64,000 nt of DNA from Haliclystus octoradiatus (taxonomy: Eukaryota > Cnidaria > Staurozoa > Stauromedusae > Haliclystidae), in contig OU744451.1 in the NCBI GenBank assembly GCA_916610825.1, positions 5,297,345-5,361,344 of the forward strand, written 5' to 3'. The position numbers and the translations under genes are program-made. Each line of letters begins with the position of its first letter. The stretch's first letter is position 1. The notes below the pieces were generated by a model that was not told where the DNA came from, searched no databases, and saw only the letters and a program-made list of their open reading frames with translations. Positions 1 to 9,192 of this stretch are shown piece by piece.

Positions 1-2
1 CA

Positions 3-434
3 ACTGGTTATGTGATTAATGATCAGGTGATGCTTAGAAAAGTTTGGTCTAAAGCTGGTATATCTAGAAAATTATTACCAAAGTACGTTGGCCCTTACCG
101 TGTTGTGGAAGTGCGTCGACCGGATTATGTGATTTCAATCAATGGTAAACATTGTCAAGTTTATGGGTGTAATCTCAAAAGGTTTGTATCAACTGGTGAT
201 GATGCTGATGTTGACAATGATTCATATGATCCACTGATGATTCTGGAACCACCCTCTGATGTCCAACAACCTGATGTTGTCCATGGTGATGATGAGCCGA
301 TCGCTGAGGCTGAAGCAAACCAAGATGGCGATCCAGACGATGAAGACAGTTCAGATGAAGAAGACGATCCCTTAGCCTTTGTTATTGGCGCATCAAGTCG
401 TGGTAGAATATGTAAGAAAAGATTATTGGTATAA
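3..434 (+). CDS. Ty3/Gypsy element Y, integrase C-terminal tail (5' end off window)
   Basis: This is the last 143 codons of a Ty3/Gypsy pol polyprotein whose beginning lies before the window. The same sequence is the end of the integrase at 44,280-45,098, so the identification rests on that longer copy. The first about 65 residues resemble the small beta-barrel C-terminal domain of retroelement integrases (KYVGPYRVVEV, then GCNLKRF). The rest is a very acidic tail with runs of Asp and Glu. It differs from the second copy at a handful of codons. The frame is open and ends with TAA. Its presence at the left edge implies another array unit upstream. Confidence 0.8.
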   Translation, partial: TGYVINDQVMLRKVWSKAGISRKLLPKYVGPYRVVEVRRPDYVISINGKHCQVYGCNLKRFVSTGDDADVDNDSYDPLMILEPPSDVQQPDVVHGDDEPIAEAEANQDGDPDDEDSSDEEDDPLAFVIGASSRGRICKKRLLV

Positions 435-1617
435 TAACTCTTTCACATATTGAATATTGCTAGTTTAATGATATAGTTCACGATAAATCGATTACGAATA
501 AAATTTGATATTAAATGTTGTAGCTTTAAGAAAAATTTTGAGTGGAGGTATGTGAGGATTAGCCTCTCATTCATTATGTAGCCTCTTTTATATGCATATT
601 AAGTAGATAGCGGAGCCCATAAATAGGTCCGCTAATTGTGTTAAAGTACTTCAGTATAGGTTTACCCAGTTGAGTGGAAGTCAGTTATTATATAGTTTCA
701 AGTTACGAAATATGCGTGGTTATTGAGTTATAATATCCATAGATCCTAATACTTGGAGGGCTGTATCTAAATAAATATTCAATATATTTTAACCTAGTCA
801 TTCTAGCTCACTTCGAACATTCTGAGAGCTATATCTAATGATATCTAGTTAGTTAACTTTGTTTACATCCACTCAAGCTATCACGTTCATTATAATCACG
901 CCGTTAAAGACAACCTTTCATACATCCACTGCCGCGCTAAGTATCACGTTTAAAATCTTAACTCAGTTAGAATTGTACGCTTCTCATTATCCACACAATT
1001 TATTACGTTTAATAAAATTAACGCCATTAAAATACGACTTTTCATTAATATGCAACATTTTTTAAACCACCCAACACGCCATCCCATACGTTTATTTTCA
1101 CCACGCCATTAAAATACAACTTTCCTTAATTCCACGCAACTCGTGGAATGCGGAAAATTTTTATTTATAATCTAAGCAAACGACTTTCGGATAACAATAG
1201 GAAGTTTACATAGTGTTATAAATCACTAAAGCGTGAAATGCATACCAAGCATTCCTTTACTAGCATGGAAATAGCCACTCCGTTCCTAATATGAATTTTC
1301 GTTTATAGCATTCGTAGCTAGATTCGTAGCATGACTTTCCGTTTGATATTGTTCCTTCTTGGATCAGTGTACAAGACGCGTGGTGACAAAATTTAAAATT
1401 TCAGGGATTTTTGTGCTAAGTAAATAATAGTTGTTTAACTCGTTTTTGACAAAATATAATTATAACTATATTCACAGAAATTAACAGTAACAATAGTTGT
1501 CTAAACCTATAATAATTAGTTAAAAATATTTGAAATTGTAGCGTTACTTTGTATTCATTTTGATTTTATTAATCTATTATTTCACAGTATTTATATTACG
1601 CGCTTGCTAACGTGCGA
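435..1617 (+). other. Element Y polypurine tract, LTR start and flanking non-coding DNA
   Basis: About 115 bases after the pol stop there is a purine-rich tract (around 540-549) followed by TGTGAGGATTAGCC at 551, the likely start of the Y 3' LTR. A TATA-like CATAAATA near 620 sits between AGCGGA and TCCGCT, consistent with an LTR promoter. The right end of the LTR cannot be set because no 5' LTR of Y is in the window. Between 880 and 1,140 the phrase CGCCATTAAAATAC recurs two or three times in diverged form. No convincing coding region is seen; the one open frame here has no protein-like composition. Confidence 0.5.
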
Positions 1618-1691
1618 TTGAACGCAAGTTCTGAATTTGCGTTAAAGCCCAATTTGCGTTCAAACGAATATTCGTTTATACGAATATTCGT
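1618..1691. repeat. Cluster of short palindromes
   Basis: Two palindromes built on ACGAATATTCGT stand side by side (1,663-1,676 and 1,680-1,691). They are preceded by TTGAACGCAA and its inverted partner TTGCGTTCAA, and by two direct copies of AATTTGCGTT. The cluster is about 1.3 kb upstream of the secreted-protein gene. An identical cluster lies near 46,282-46,355 in unit 3. Unit 2 lacks this region because of the junction at 22,599. It may be a binding site for a dimeric factor or part of a retroelement LTR; the sequence alone does not decide. Confidence 0.6.
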
Positions 1692-2116
1692 TCAACTTCA
1701 CACGCGTCCATTAATCTACCAATCACATATAGACTTATGAACACCTATTTTCATATCACGTGACCTGTCAATCATAGATAATATATAAGCTAATGTCCCA
1801 ATTCATCTATCGGTAGTTTTAACAGTAGTTATCATTAATTATCTTATTAAATCACATATTCTCATCATTATATTTGTCCTTATTGAATCGTTATAGTTAT
1901 GTCGTAACGAACGCAAAATTAAATTCTATACACTTCGTTACAGAAACACCCCTAATTTCAATGGTAGATATTCTTGTGTTTGTTGTTTTTGAATCTGCTG
2001 AAATATTGTTCAGAACAAAATTGAAATCAATCAATCACACCAAAGAATCAGCTAATTGCTCGAATTTAAGTGAAGTTGGACTTTCTTGCCAGATTATAAA
2101 ACGCGAACATGAAAAC

Positions 2117-2900
2117 TTGTCTCTTGATGCATTTTTTTTTATCTCCATTGCGATTTTTAATCATTAGAACTTTTCATGCTATTTTAACTGTTGGAGCAGT
2201 AGAAACAGGTTGGGTTTCTTACAGGAAAACAAATTATAAATCGTCCACGTGTATGAAAACTGATTGCTATAGCTGTTATTTTCAAGCTTTTGACAATAGA
2301 AAACATATCGTGTTACCATGGATATCGGTTTTTGCATGGAACGTATCAACGAAATTTATTTGTACGATATTGTTATCACTCAACGATAAAATCGCAAATA
2401 TGACACTATATCAATTTGTCTCTTGATGCATATTTTTTATCTCCATGACGATTTTCAATCATTAGGGTATATCAACATATCAAGCTTTGTTGGAACAGTC
2501 GAAACAGATTGGGTTTCTTACAGGATAATAAATTATAAATCGTCCACAAGTTTGAAAACTGGTTGCTATAGCTGTTATTTTCTGAATGCAGCTGAATTAT
2601 ATATCATCCACATCTATGAAAACTAGCTGGTTGCTCTATAGTGCTTTCTCACATCGGCCATGTTGCTGTTGGATAATAATAAATCAAGTTTTTACGGTCT
2701 TTTTAAAAACGCCACAAGGGTTATCAAATTTTCTTTAAATAACCCTAGAGCTGAATTATAAATTGTTCACAAATATGAAACCTGTTAAACTTTTGACAAT
2801 AGAAACACATTGTGGTATCCATGGATATCGGTTTTTGCATTGAACGTAACAATGAAATTTATTTGTACGATATAGTTGTCATTCAACGATTAAGACAGAA
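2117..2900 (+). repeat. Diverged direct repeats upstream of the secreted-protein gene
   Basis: Three related blocks are arrayed head to tail. Block 1 (about 2,117-2,417) and block 2 (about 2,418-2,640) both start TGTCTCTTGATGCAT and share the runs TTGGGTTTCTTACAGGA and AAATTATAAATCGTCCAC. Block 3 (about 2,750-2,900) matches the second half of block 1: 2,319-2,388 and 2,820-2,890 agree at most positions, both containing CATGGATATCGGTTTTTGCAT. The open frames across these blocks (1,874-2,626) are probably incidental. The blocks reach into the sequence just before the gene's first likely ATG. Confidence 0.7.
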
Positions 2901-2949
2901 TACATCGACTGAGAAGGTGCTCAATTCGTTTAACTCAAATATCCTAAAA

Positions 2950-4077
2950 ATGAAGCCACCTTTATTTTTAATTTTTATTCTTACATGTTTGTTTTTTATT
3001 AATTTCCTTATCAAAAATGGAGAAACAGCATGTGGATCATTAAATAACGACAATAACCTTCAGACTACCGGCGAATTCACTGATACAACTGCAGGAAATA
3101 TTTTTATCGCTCAACCATCTTTGACCTACTCCAACACAACATTATCAAGGTGTACCATGATATTTGTAGCAAATGTTGGAATGTTATCAATGAATGTTAT
3201 TGGTGAAAGTCCCTCAAATGTGACATGTCAGATCTTTCAACAGAAGGCATGCACAAATAACATGCTCCAAATCAACAGTTGTTCAACTTATCATGAAAAA
3301 ACTAGTAAGTATATAATATATATACAAATCAAATTGTTTTATGCTCAATTTCTCAATTTGTAGCTTATAGGTTGTCTAGGCAATAGTTAATATAGCCAGT
3401 CTTGCAAAATGAATAATAAGAAGAAAGAAAAATCATGGAGAGGTATAAAACAATTAAAAAAGTCATATAGTGTACCTGAACAGTCGGAACTTAATTCGGG
3501 AAAAGCGTAATGATATCACACAATATAAGTATAACACAGCATCATGATTGTGACATGAATAAACCCGACGTTAGTTGAACTGTTGACAATGACGCGAACT
3601 GCAAATTATAGATAATCAAATATGCTGTCTTGATAACTTCATTAATCAAATATTCTTTTAATAGATCGTTATTTGATTGGTGTCATGGTTGTTGGTTCGA
3701 GAGATGACATGCCTGCAAATTTCGTTTTCCAACAGCCTTCTGGAATGTACAGAGTAAGGCTCGATCATGTCAGTGGAGGATTAGTATGTATGGTTAACAT
3801 TTTATCACCTTTTGGATGTTTCTGGAATGGTGGAGGTCGTGCAAATTCAATTTTACTAACAGAAGGTCATCGTGGAGTGATTATTATTAATTATTTCAAG
3901 TTCTCAGAGTTTGAGGGCATCGATGGATTGACAACATCGTTTGTTGCTACTTGTGAATGCTTTCATTTGATTCAAGGTGCAAACTATTCATTCTGGTATA
4001 GACCAGACTATCACGATCATTTTGAGTCAGACAATTCCGGTCAAACTTCATTTCGTATGTTGGTTGAACTTTGCTAG
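2950..4077 (+). CDS. Secreted cysteine-containing protein, copy 1 (two exons)
   Basis: I do not recognise the family. Exon 1 (2,950-3,304) starts at an ATG followed by a typical signal peptide (MKPPLFLIFILTCLFFINF), with likely cleavage near GETA-C. The exon ends at ACTA|GTAAGTAT, a near-consensus donor. The intron (3,305-3,664) ends TTCTTTTAATAG. Exon 2 (3,665-4,077) continues in phase, giving about 255 residues. The mature part has about ten cysteines and three N-glycosylation sequons (NTT, NVT, NYS), as expected for an extracellular protein. No membrane segment follows the signal and there is no known enzyme motif. The frame is open a further 46 codons upstream to an ATG at 2,821, but that lies in repeat DNA and would bury the signal peptide, so 2,950 is preferred. 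All three copies keep both splice sites and the frame. Confidence 0.65.
3305..3664 (+). other. Predicted intron of the secreted-protein gene, copy 1
   Basis: The intron has a GTAAGTAT donor and an acceptor ending TTTTAATAG, is 360 bp long and lies in phase 1. Splicing joins the two open exons without a stop. Equivalent introns are at 23,366-23,727 and 47,969-48,330, with small sequence differences that do not touch the splice sites. Clustered differences between copies near 3,508-3,590 are confined to the intron. Confidence 0.65.
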
Positions 4078-4658
4078 AATTAAGAATAACTCATTAATCT
4101 TAAGAACACGAGATAGCAAGAAGATCTCATTAACTCTATCACTGCTGAAGCTATAATATAACTATTTATTTGGGGTTTATTAAGTCACGTTATCTAAGCA
4201 ATTTTTATAATCTATTTATTGACATTATTATAATTTATTATAAATTTACAGACAGGAAGATTTATTACTACACAATATACAATTGACTATACACCATAAG
4301 CTATACACAATTACTTGAAATAACTACAGACAGGAAGACTTTAATACAATCGTTTATAACACAATAAGCTTATTACAGTATATTGAAAATGAAATACGGA
4401 AACTCAATGGGACTAACGGGAAAATAATGAATACGTTATTTACTAACTTAAGGAATACGATAATAATAAAATAACAACCGCTCATGTAGTAGGGCACTGC
4501 ATCGACGACGATAAAACATTTTCCGATGACGATGCGGTAAATCTTTTTGACCCGATCCCCGCTTCATGGTCCAGTAGGTTATAAGTGGAAGCATGCTTTC
4601 CTTAATTTACTTGTCAGTTTTAGCAAATAAAATACAATACATAAAATACATACAATAC
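4078..4658. other. Non-coding spacer with a 263-bp presence/absence segment
   Basis: No gene is seen. The segment 4,299-4,561 is present in units 1 and 3 (48,965-49,227) and absent from unit 2, where CACCATA joins directly to CTTCATAGTCC at about 24,360. The segment ends in GATCCCCGCTTCAT (4,554-4,567), an exact 14-bp inverted match to ATGAAGCGGGGATC at 5,183-5,196, so the kinase fragment between is flanked by inverted repeats. The repeat GACAGGAAGA occurs at about 4,251 and 4,328. Confidence 0.7.
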
Positions 4659-4917
4659 AATATTAAACGTGCCAATGTATTGCTAAGCGACGATAAATTG
4701 AATATTAAATTAACAGATTTTGGAATATTGAGACGATTAAAACATTCTTGTACGAAGGCTACCTCACATTTGTCCAAAGGAACTGTACCTTGGATGGCAC
4801 CAGAACAAATATTCCCTCATTCAGCAGGTGAATGTTATTGGTTCAAAGCAGATGTATGGAGTTTTGGTTGCACTGTTTCTGAAATGCTAACTGAAAATGT
4901 ACATTGGCACGAACTTT
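4659..4917 (+). pseudogene. Orphan kinase C-lobe fragment, copy 1
   Basis: About 86 codons match the kinase of the downstream ankyrin-kinase gene, from the catalytic loop (NIKRANVLL) through DFG and GTVPWMAPE to HWHEL. No N-lobe precedes it and the last about 55 residues of the C-lobe are missing. Outside the matched block the frame runs into AT-rich sequence that resembles no kinase. It is therefore a truncated duplicate, not a functional domain. The match is diverged (for example RRLKHSC for KRIKHSC, EQIFPHSAG for EVMFPECAN), so the duplication is older than the tandem units, all three of which carry it (24,459-24,717; 49,325-49,583). An exon of an unrecognised spliced gene is possible but unsupported. 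Confidence 0.75.
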
Positions 4918-5043
4918 ACCAGTGCTTTTATATTAAGATCTTAATTTATTTTCTTTTTGACTTTTGTTTTTAAACAGGTGGAACATTGATAACAGCTGTA
5001 AATATGTTTTTACGTAGCTGATCTATTTAACCTGTATAAAAAT

Positions 5044-5045
<2 letters not shown>

Positions 5046-5091
<46 letters not shown>
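5046..5091. repeat. (ATT)n microsatellite
   Basis: A pure trinucleotide run of about 46 bp. The same run is about 25 bp in unit 2 (24,846-24,870) and about 46 bp in unit 3 (49,712-49,757). Confidence 0.95.
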
Positions 5092-5092
<1 letters not shown>

Positions 5093-5182
5093 AGTTGTAC
5101 AACTTTATGAGTTAAAAGATTTTATGTGGATCTGACTAAAGTCATAATTGGAAGAAGGTCCTGGAGTCCATCCTAAATTTCT

Positions 5183-6826
5183 ATGAAGCGGGGATCATGT
5201 TAGGTGTCTCTCGTCTCTTGCGTTTTTTACTTAACTTTTCTCTCAGTTGTGGCCTCTTGTTGGTCAGACTGCGTCAAGTGCTATTTTCTGTCATTTTTGA
5301 TCCAAAATATCGCGCGAAAGCTTGAGAACATTAATATCGCTGTTGACAGGGATTGTTATTCATTCAAAGCTTGAATTAATTTGTATATCGGTTAATCAGA
5401 TATCTTTACTATTCTTTGGTATTATGGATGTGCCTTGCTGTTTACTTCAAGAATTGTTTAGGCTATTTTGTTGTACATTGAGATGAATTATCATTTACCG
5501 TTATTTATGTAAAAGCTTTAAACATTCTATACCGTAACCGTGTGTGTGTGTGTGTATTTTATTTTAATTCGTAAGCCAACATGGGCAGTATTGCTCGTTT
5601 ACATTGGGACTAATAAGATATAATTAACTAAATCTACTATGTAATAACAGTAAGAAGTTAATAACAGTAACTAGGAAAGATATTTAAAAACAAATGGAGT
5701 AGTAAGCAGCGTTTTGTCAGCGTGCTGCTTTGACCCAGTCGAGGCTTTAAATGAATTTGGTTATACTTCGACTAAAGAATTTGTAATTATTCAAATTTTT
5801 CAATTTGTTGGGAGAAATGTTCAAAGAGATGTATATAGCAATCAATCAGTTCATTTTTTTTAAAAATTATTTAAGGGATAATCATTGTGGGTTTTAACTA
5901 GCTCTAATGTCCTGCGTTCAGCATCAGACTAGAAGACCTCGCATAATTGAATACTTTCTTTTCCAACATTCATGCATTTGCAAAGTTTAGTACTGTACTA
6001 ATGTTTGGTATCACCCTGTTAGTTTTAATGATTTATTATCGTAATGTTTATTGTTTTCGTTTGTATTTGTATTTGTGTTTCGCACGTCGCTGGGACGTCG
6101 CTCTTGGTCTATCTTCCTACTAAAACATTTGTGTGTGTGTAATCAATTTGACGATTTGTGAAATAAATAGCTCAAGGTTCATCCATTATAACACCAAAGA
6201 ATACGGAATATATCTAATATACAGATATACAAATTATTTTAAACTTCAAGTGAATAACAATTACTTCTTGGGGGGTAACTCCAGCTCTCCAGGGAAAGGC
6301 GGGTGCCACTTTCGAAAAAGGTGAAGTACCCAAAAAGTTCCAAAAATTCTGTTGATACTACCCAAAAAATTCGAAAAATAGAAAGTTCAAAAGGTTCCAG
6401 CAGATTGATTGATTTTAAGAAAATACACCAAATGTTGGAAAAAAGTTTCAAAAATTCTTGAAAAAGTCAAAAATAGGATAACCAAAAGTCAAAAATAGGA
6501 TAACCAAAAGTCAAAAATAGGATAACCAAAAGTTCTAAAATTCGAAATCTCATACGCAAAAAGTTTTTCTCTGCCGGAATATGGAGCTAAAAAAGTGGCA
6601 TGTCCCCGTACAGCCGTCATATGGGAGTTGCCCTCCGGGAATCACTGTGACCCTGTCAACAAGCACGATACTCATTGCAATGTTACAATCAAACTTTAGC
6701 GCGATATTTTGGAACAAATATGACAGAAAATAGCACGTGATGTATTCTGACCAATCAGTAGCCACGAAGAGCACAAAAGACCGACCAAATGACCAACGGA
6801 ATTACTTTTGGCATGATCCATTTCAT
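5183..6826. mobile_element. Candidate non-autonomous inverted-repeat (foldback/MITE-like) element, copy 1
   Basis: The left arm (about 5,183-5,350) and right arm (about 6,651-6,826) are diverged inverted repeats. Shared stretches, reading the right arm in reverse complement, include GAAGCGGGGATCATG, TTGGTCAG, GTGCTATTTTCTGTCAT, CCAAAATATCGCGC and GTTGACAGGG. The outer match is clearer in units 2 and 3, where the right end reads CATGATCCCCTTCA. The interior has no transposase-like frame; it holds a TG run near 5,540, AT-rich DNA and a 22-bp minisatellite. Transposase family and target duplication are not determinable. Copies are at about 24,962-26,582 and 49,849-51,465, all in the same unit position, so they arose by unit duplication rather than separate insertions. 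Confidence 0.45.
6462..6531. repeat. 22-bp minisatellite, three copies
   Basis: The unit AAAAGTCAAAAATAGGATAACC is repeated three times in tandem here but only twice at the equivalent places in unit 2 (about 26,239-26,285) and unit 3 (about 51,121-51,168). This is one of the few indels separating the nearly identical units 1 and 3. Confidence 0.9.
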
Positions 6827-6937
6827 TGTATGCAATCGAATGAGTCGAACGGACGGTAGCCTGCTGGCAGACTCACTGTTTATCAAATTTACATTTTGAC
6901 AGTGAGCCTGCGATCAGGCTAAACAGACGGATGGTGA

Positions 6938-7010
6938 GAAATTTTAATAGTTTTAATAATTTTAATAGTTTTAATAATTTTAATAATTTTAATAATTTTA
7001 ATAGTTAATT
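6938..7010. repeat. TTTTAATAR tandem repeat
   Basis: Seven or eight imperfect copies of a TTTTAATAG/TTTTAATAA word. It is present in all three units (about 26,696-26,760 and 51,576-51,645). No coding role is seen. From here to 7,644 the DNA is AT-rich, with one 82-codon open frame (7,360-7,608) that is discussed at the unit 2 equivalent. Confidence 0.8.
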
Positions 7011-7644
7011 TTTAATTTTAATTGTAATGAGATTTTCATGTTTGGATTATGGCTGGAATACTATCCGCAGGCGCAATAGTCAGAATACTTTCCGGTTGCA
7101 ATTCTGAGAATTTTATCCATGTTGATTTGAAATAGTCGATTGTTTTAAATCGAAAATACCAAGAATTTATAAACAACAAGGATATCAGAAACCTTCAGTG
7201 CAAATGCTATATACAAAAACTATATATAATTCATTCAAAAGATTGTTTTGATTTAATTGCCAGCTGAACTTTTCACGTTTGATAACATGAGGATGTAAAG
7301 AGTTTTTAATAATATCAAAGTCAGGTTCAATTTACCTATTTTTAGAAAAAATTTCATGGTTGGCTGGCCTCTGGCAGCGTTCGACGTTTGAATACGACAA
7401 ATTCAAACTAACAAAGTCAACAAAATTGGATCGTTTACTCGGACCTTGTATATCGTTATCAAGATATTTTAAAATGGGTATTTATGTACATTACATATTG
7501 ATTGCAGGTTTGAAGCAAAGAAAAGAAAACAACGTACATATTTGTTGTAGCGGACAAGTACTTGTTTCTGGCCAACATCCTTCGATCAGTAGGTATACTG
7601 CTCATTGAACAAGGAACTGACTTGGTTGGATGCTTAGTATATTA

Positions 7645-7988
7645 TGTTGTGGATCCAACAACGGATAACGAGAACATTGTTGACAATTTAAATATAAGTA
7701 ATTTAAGTAAGTTAACAAGAATTGGACGGAAGTCGTCGCCACCCAAGCGATTTGGTTTCACTGTATAGTTTCTTAGAATCATTTAGAGTTTCTTGGAATT
7801 ATGTAACTTCCTAACGGATGTGCTCGTATAGCATAGTTTTGTTGACTTTTGTGTTAAAGATATTTAGAAATGTAGTCGTTTAAGATTCAAATGGTCTTGA
7901 ATTATTATTGATTATGATGATTGGATTTATGTGAAATGAATGACTCCATGCATGGTGTTTTTGGATTTAGGAGCGTAGCTCACAATAT
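7645..7988 (+). repeat. BEL/Pao 5' LTR, copy 1
   Basis: It starts TGTTGTGGATCC directly after host sequence and ends near GCGTAGCTCACAATAT. It differs from the 3' LTR by small substitutions and indels, for example CTCCATGCATGG against CTCTATGG and TGATTATGATG against TGATATATATGATG. These differences mean the insertion is not brand new. An upstream host frame (7,562-7,768) reads through into this LTR by chance. Confidence 0.9.
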
Positions 7989-8190
7989 TATTTGAATCCC
8001 TGGCTATACTGATGTATATTATTGATGTTATTTTGCTTATTTGGAAAGCCCTCTTGGTGGATTTAGATTGATGTACAATCGTACGTACTGCAGATTGTGA
8101 TTGATGTTCTGATTGAACAACACAATACTGACGTTGAACATTGTACAATAGCATTTAGCTTGAATTGATTTATTGAAATAATTTGCTAAT

Positions 8191-9192
8191 ATGCCACCCA
8201 TAATCGAAAGAAATTTGAAACAACTGAAATTAGAAGAGTTGAAAGCAGCATGTATTGAACTTGGTTTATCTGATGCTGGTACAAGGGCAGAACTAATTAA
8301 GCGTATAGAAGAAGCTCAACCTTCTGATGAAAGTGACAATGATGATGCAATTGATGAAACTGATGCAATTAATGCCAGTAATAGCGTAGCTACAAATCCT
8401 GAAACGTCATCGATGATGCAAATGATGATGCAAATGATGCAGCAACAGCAGCAAGAAAATGCAAAACGTGAAGATAGATTGCAGCAAGAAAGTGCTAGAT
8501 TGCAGCAAGAAAATGCAAGACGTCAAGAGAGACTGTTAAAAGCTATTAGTGAACTTTCACCTGGTAATGCGTTATCTGAGAGACAAAGATCATCTAGCCC
8601 TCTCAGCCTAGACAGTACTGTCGGAGAAGATCCCAAATTAATCGTCGACCGTTTCAATTGGCTCTTTGATGATCTGAAGAAGAAAATAGAAAGAGTCAGC
8701 TTTGGATTAAAAGGCAAAGGGAACCACGTGGCATTAAAAGAAGGGATTAAGTCGTTGGAACGATCCGAAGAAAAGATAAATGGTTTAATTGGCGATAAAC
8801 GAATATATTTGGATGCCACTGAGATAAAACGTATCATTGATCAACACGCTAACTTAAGTGAAATTGTGTTTGAACATAGAAAAGAAGTGTCAAAAATATG
8901 TCAAGAAGAAGAAGAAGAGAAGAGAGCAGGTGGCCTACCAAATGGTATTCTACCCCCTGAATTCCACGGAGACATTAATCATTTCCCTTATTGGTGGGAA
9001 TCATTTGATGCGGTGGTGCATAGTAACCCAAAGGTGTCCCCTTCTTACAAGTATCGGTATCTTAGACAATCATTGAAGGGTACGGCTTCTAGATGTCTAG
9101 ATGGATTTTCTTCTTTAGTTGAAACGTATAATGCTGCATCGGAACATGTAAAACACGTTATGGACAGCCTAGGCAGATTGTCAGGTCTATAG
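8191..9192 (+). CDS. gag: BEL/Pao Gag N-terminal and central region, copy 1
   Basis: The frame of 333 residues starts at an ATG about 200 bases after the 5' LTR. Residues about 8-40 form a SAP-type helix-turn-helix (LKLEELKAACIELGL...RAELIKRIEEA), a DNA/RNA-binding fold. An acidic linker, a Met/Gln-rich coiled-coil stretch (about 75-120) and a helical region follow. Residues about 250-330 (LPPEFHGDINHFPYWWESFD...KYRYLRQSL) match the conserved Pao Gag domain (DUF1759 type). The product would form the capsid-like particle. The frame ends prematurely in TAG at 9,190-9,192, and the rest of Gag is found in another frame from 9,192, so there is a frameshift near the junction. Confidence 0.85.
   Translation: MPPIIERNLKQLKLEELKAACIELGLSDAGTRAELIKRIEEAQPSDESDNDDAIDETDAINASNSVATNPETSSMMQMMMQMMQQQQQENAKREDRLQQESARLQQENARRQERLLKAISELSPGNALSERQRSSSPLSLDSTVGEDPKLIVDRFNWLFDDLKKKIERVSFGLKGKGNHVALKEGIKSLERSEEKINGLIGDKRIYLDATEIKRIIDQHANLSEIVFEHRKEVSKICQEEEEEKRAGGLPNGILPPEFHGDINHFPYWWESFDAVVHSNPKVSPSYKYRYLRQSLKGTASRCLDGFSSLVETYNAASEHVKHVMDSLGRLSGL

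Noticed and set aside
859..1065. 68-codon open frame
   Set aside because: AT-rich low-complexity translation within spacer or LTR DNA with repeated CGCCATTAAAATAC phrases; no supporting signal.
1874..2626. Three overlapping open frames of 67-105 codons upstream of the secreted gene
   Set aside because: They run across decayed direct repeats, in different frames, with no splice signals or protein-like pattern. Their conservation in units 1 and 3 only reflects recent duplication.
6239..6774. Minus-strand frames of 70-74 codons, similar in all units
   Set aside because: They lie inside the inverted-repeat element and its minisatellite. Conservation matches the surrounding non-coding DNA.
7562..7768. 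Host-BEL LTR fusion coding frame
   Set aside because: The host part is frameshifted relative to unit 2 and the LTR part is not coding, so the open frame is chance.
8523..8837. 104-codon minus frame
   Set aside because: Shadow of the BEL gag on the opposite strand. The same applies to minus frames at 10,588-10,869 and in the copy at 53,161-53,475.
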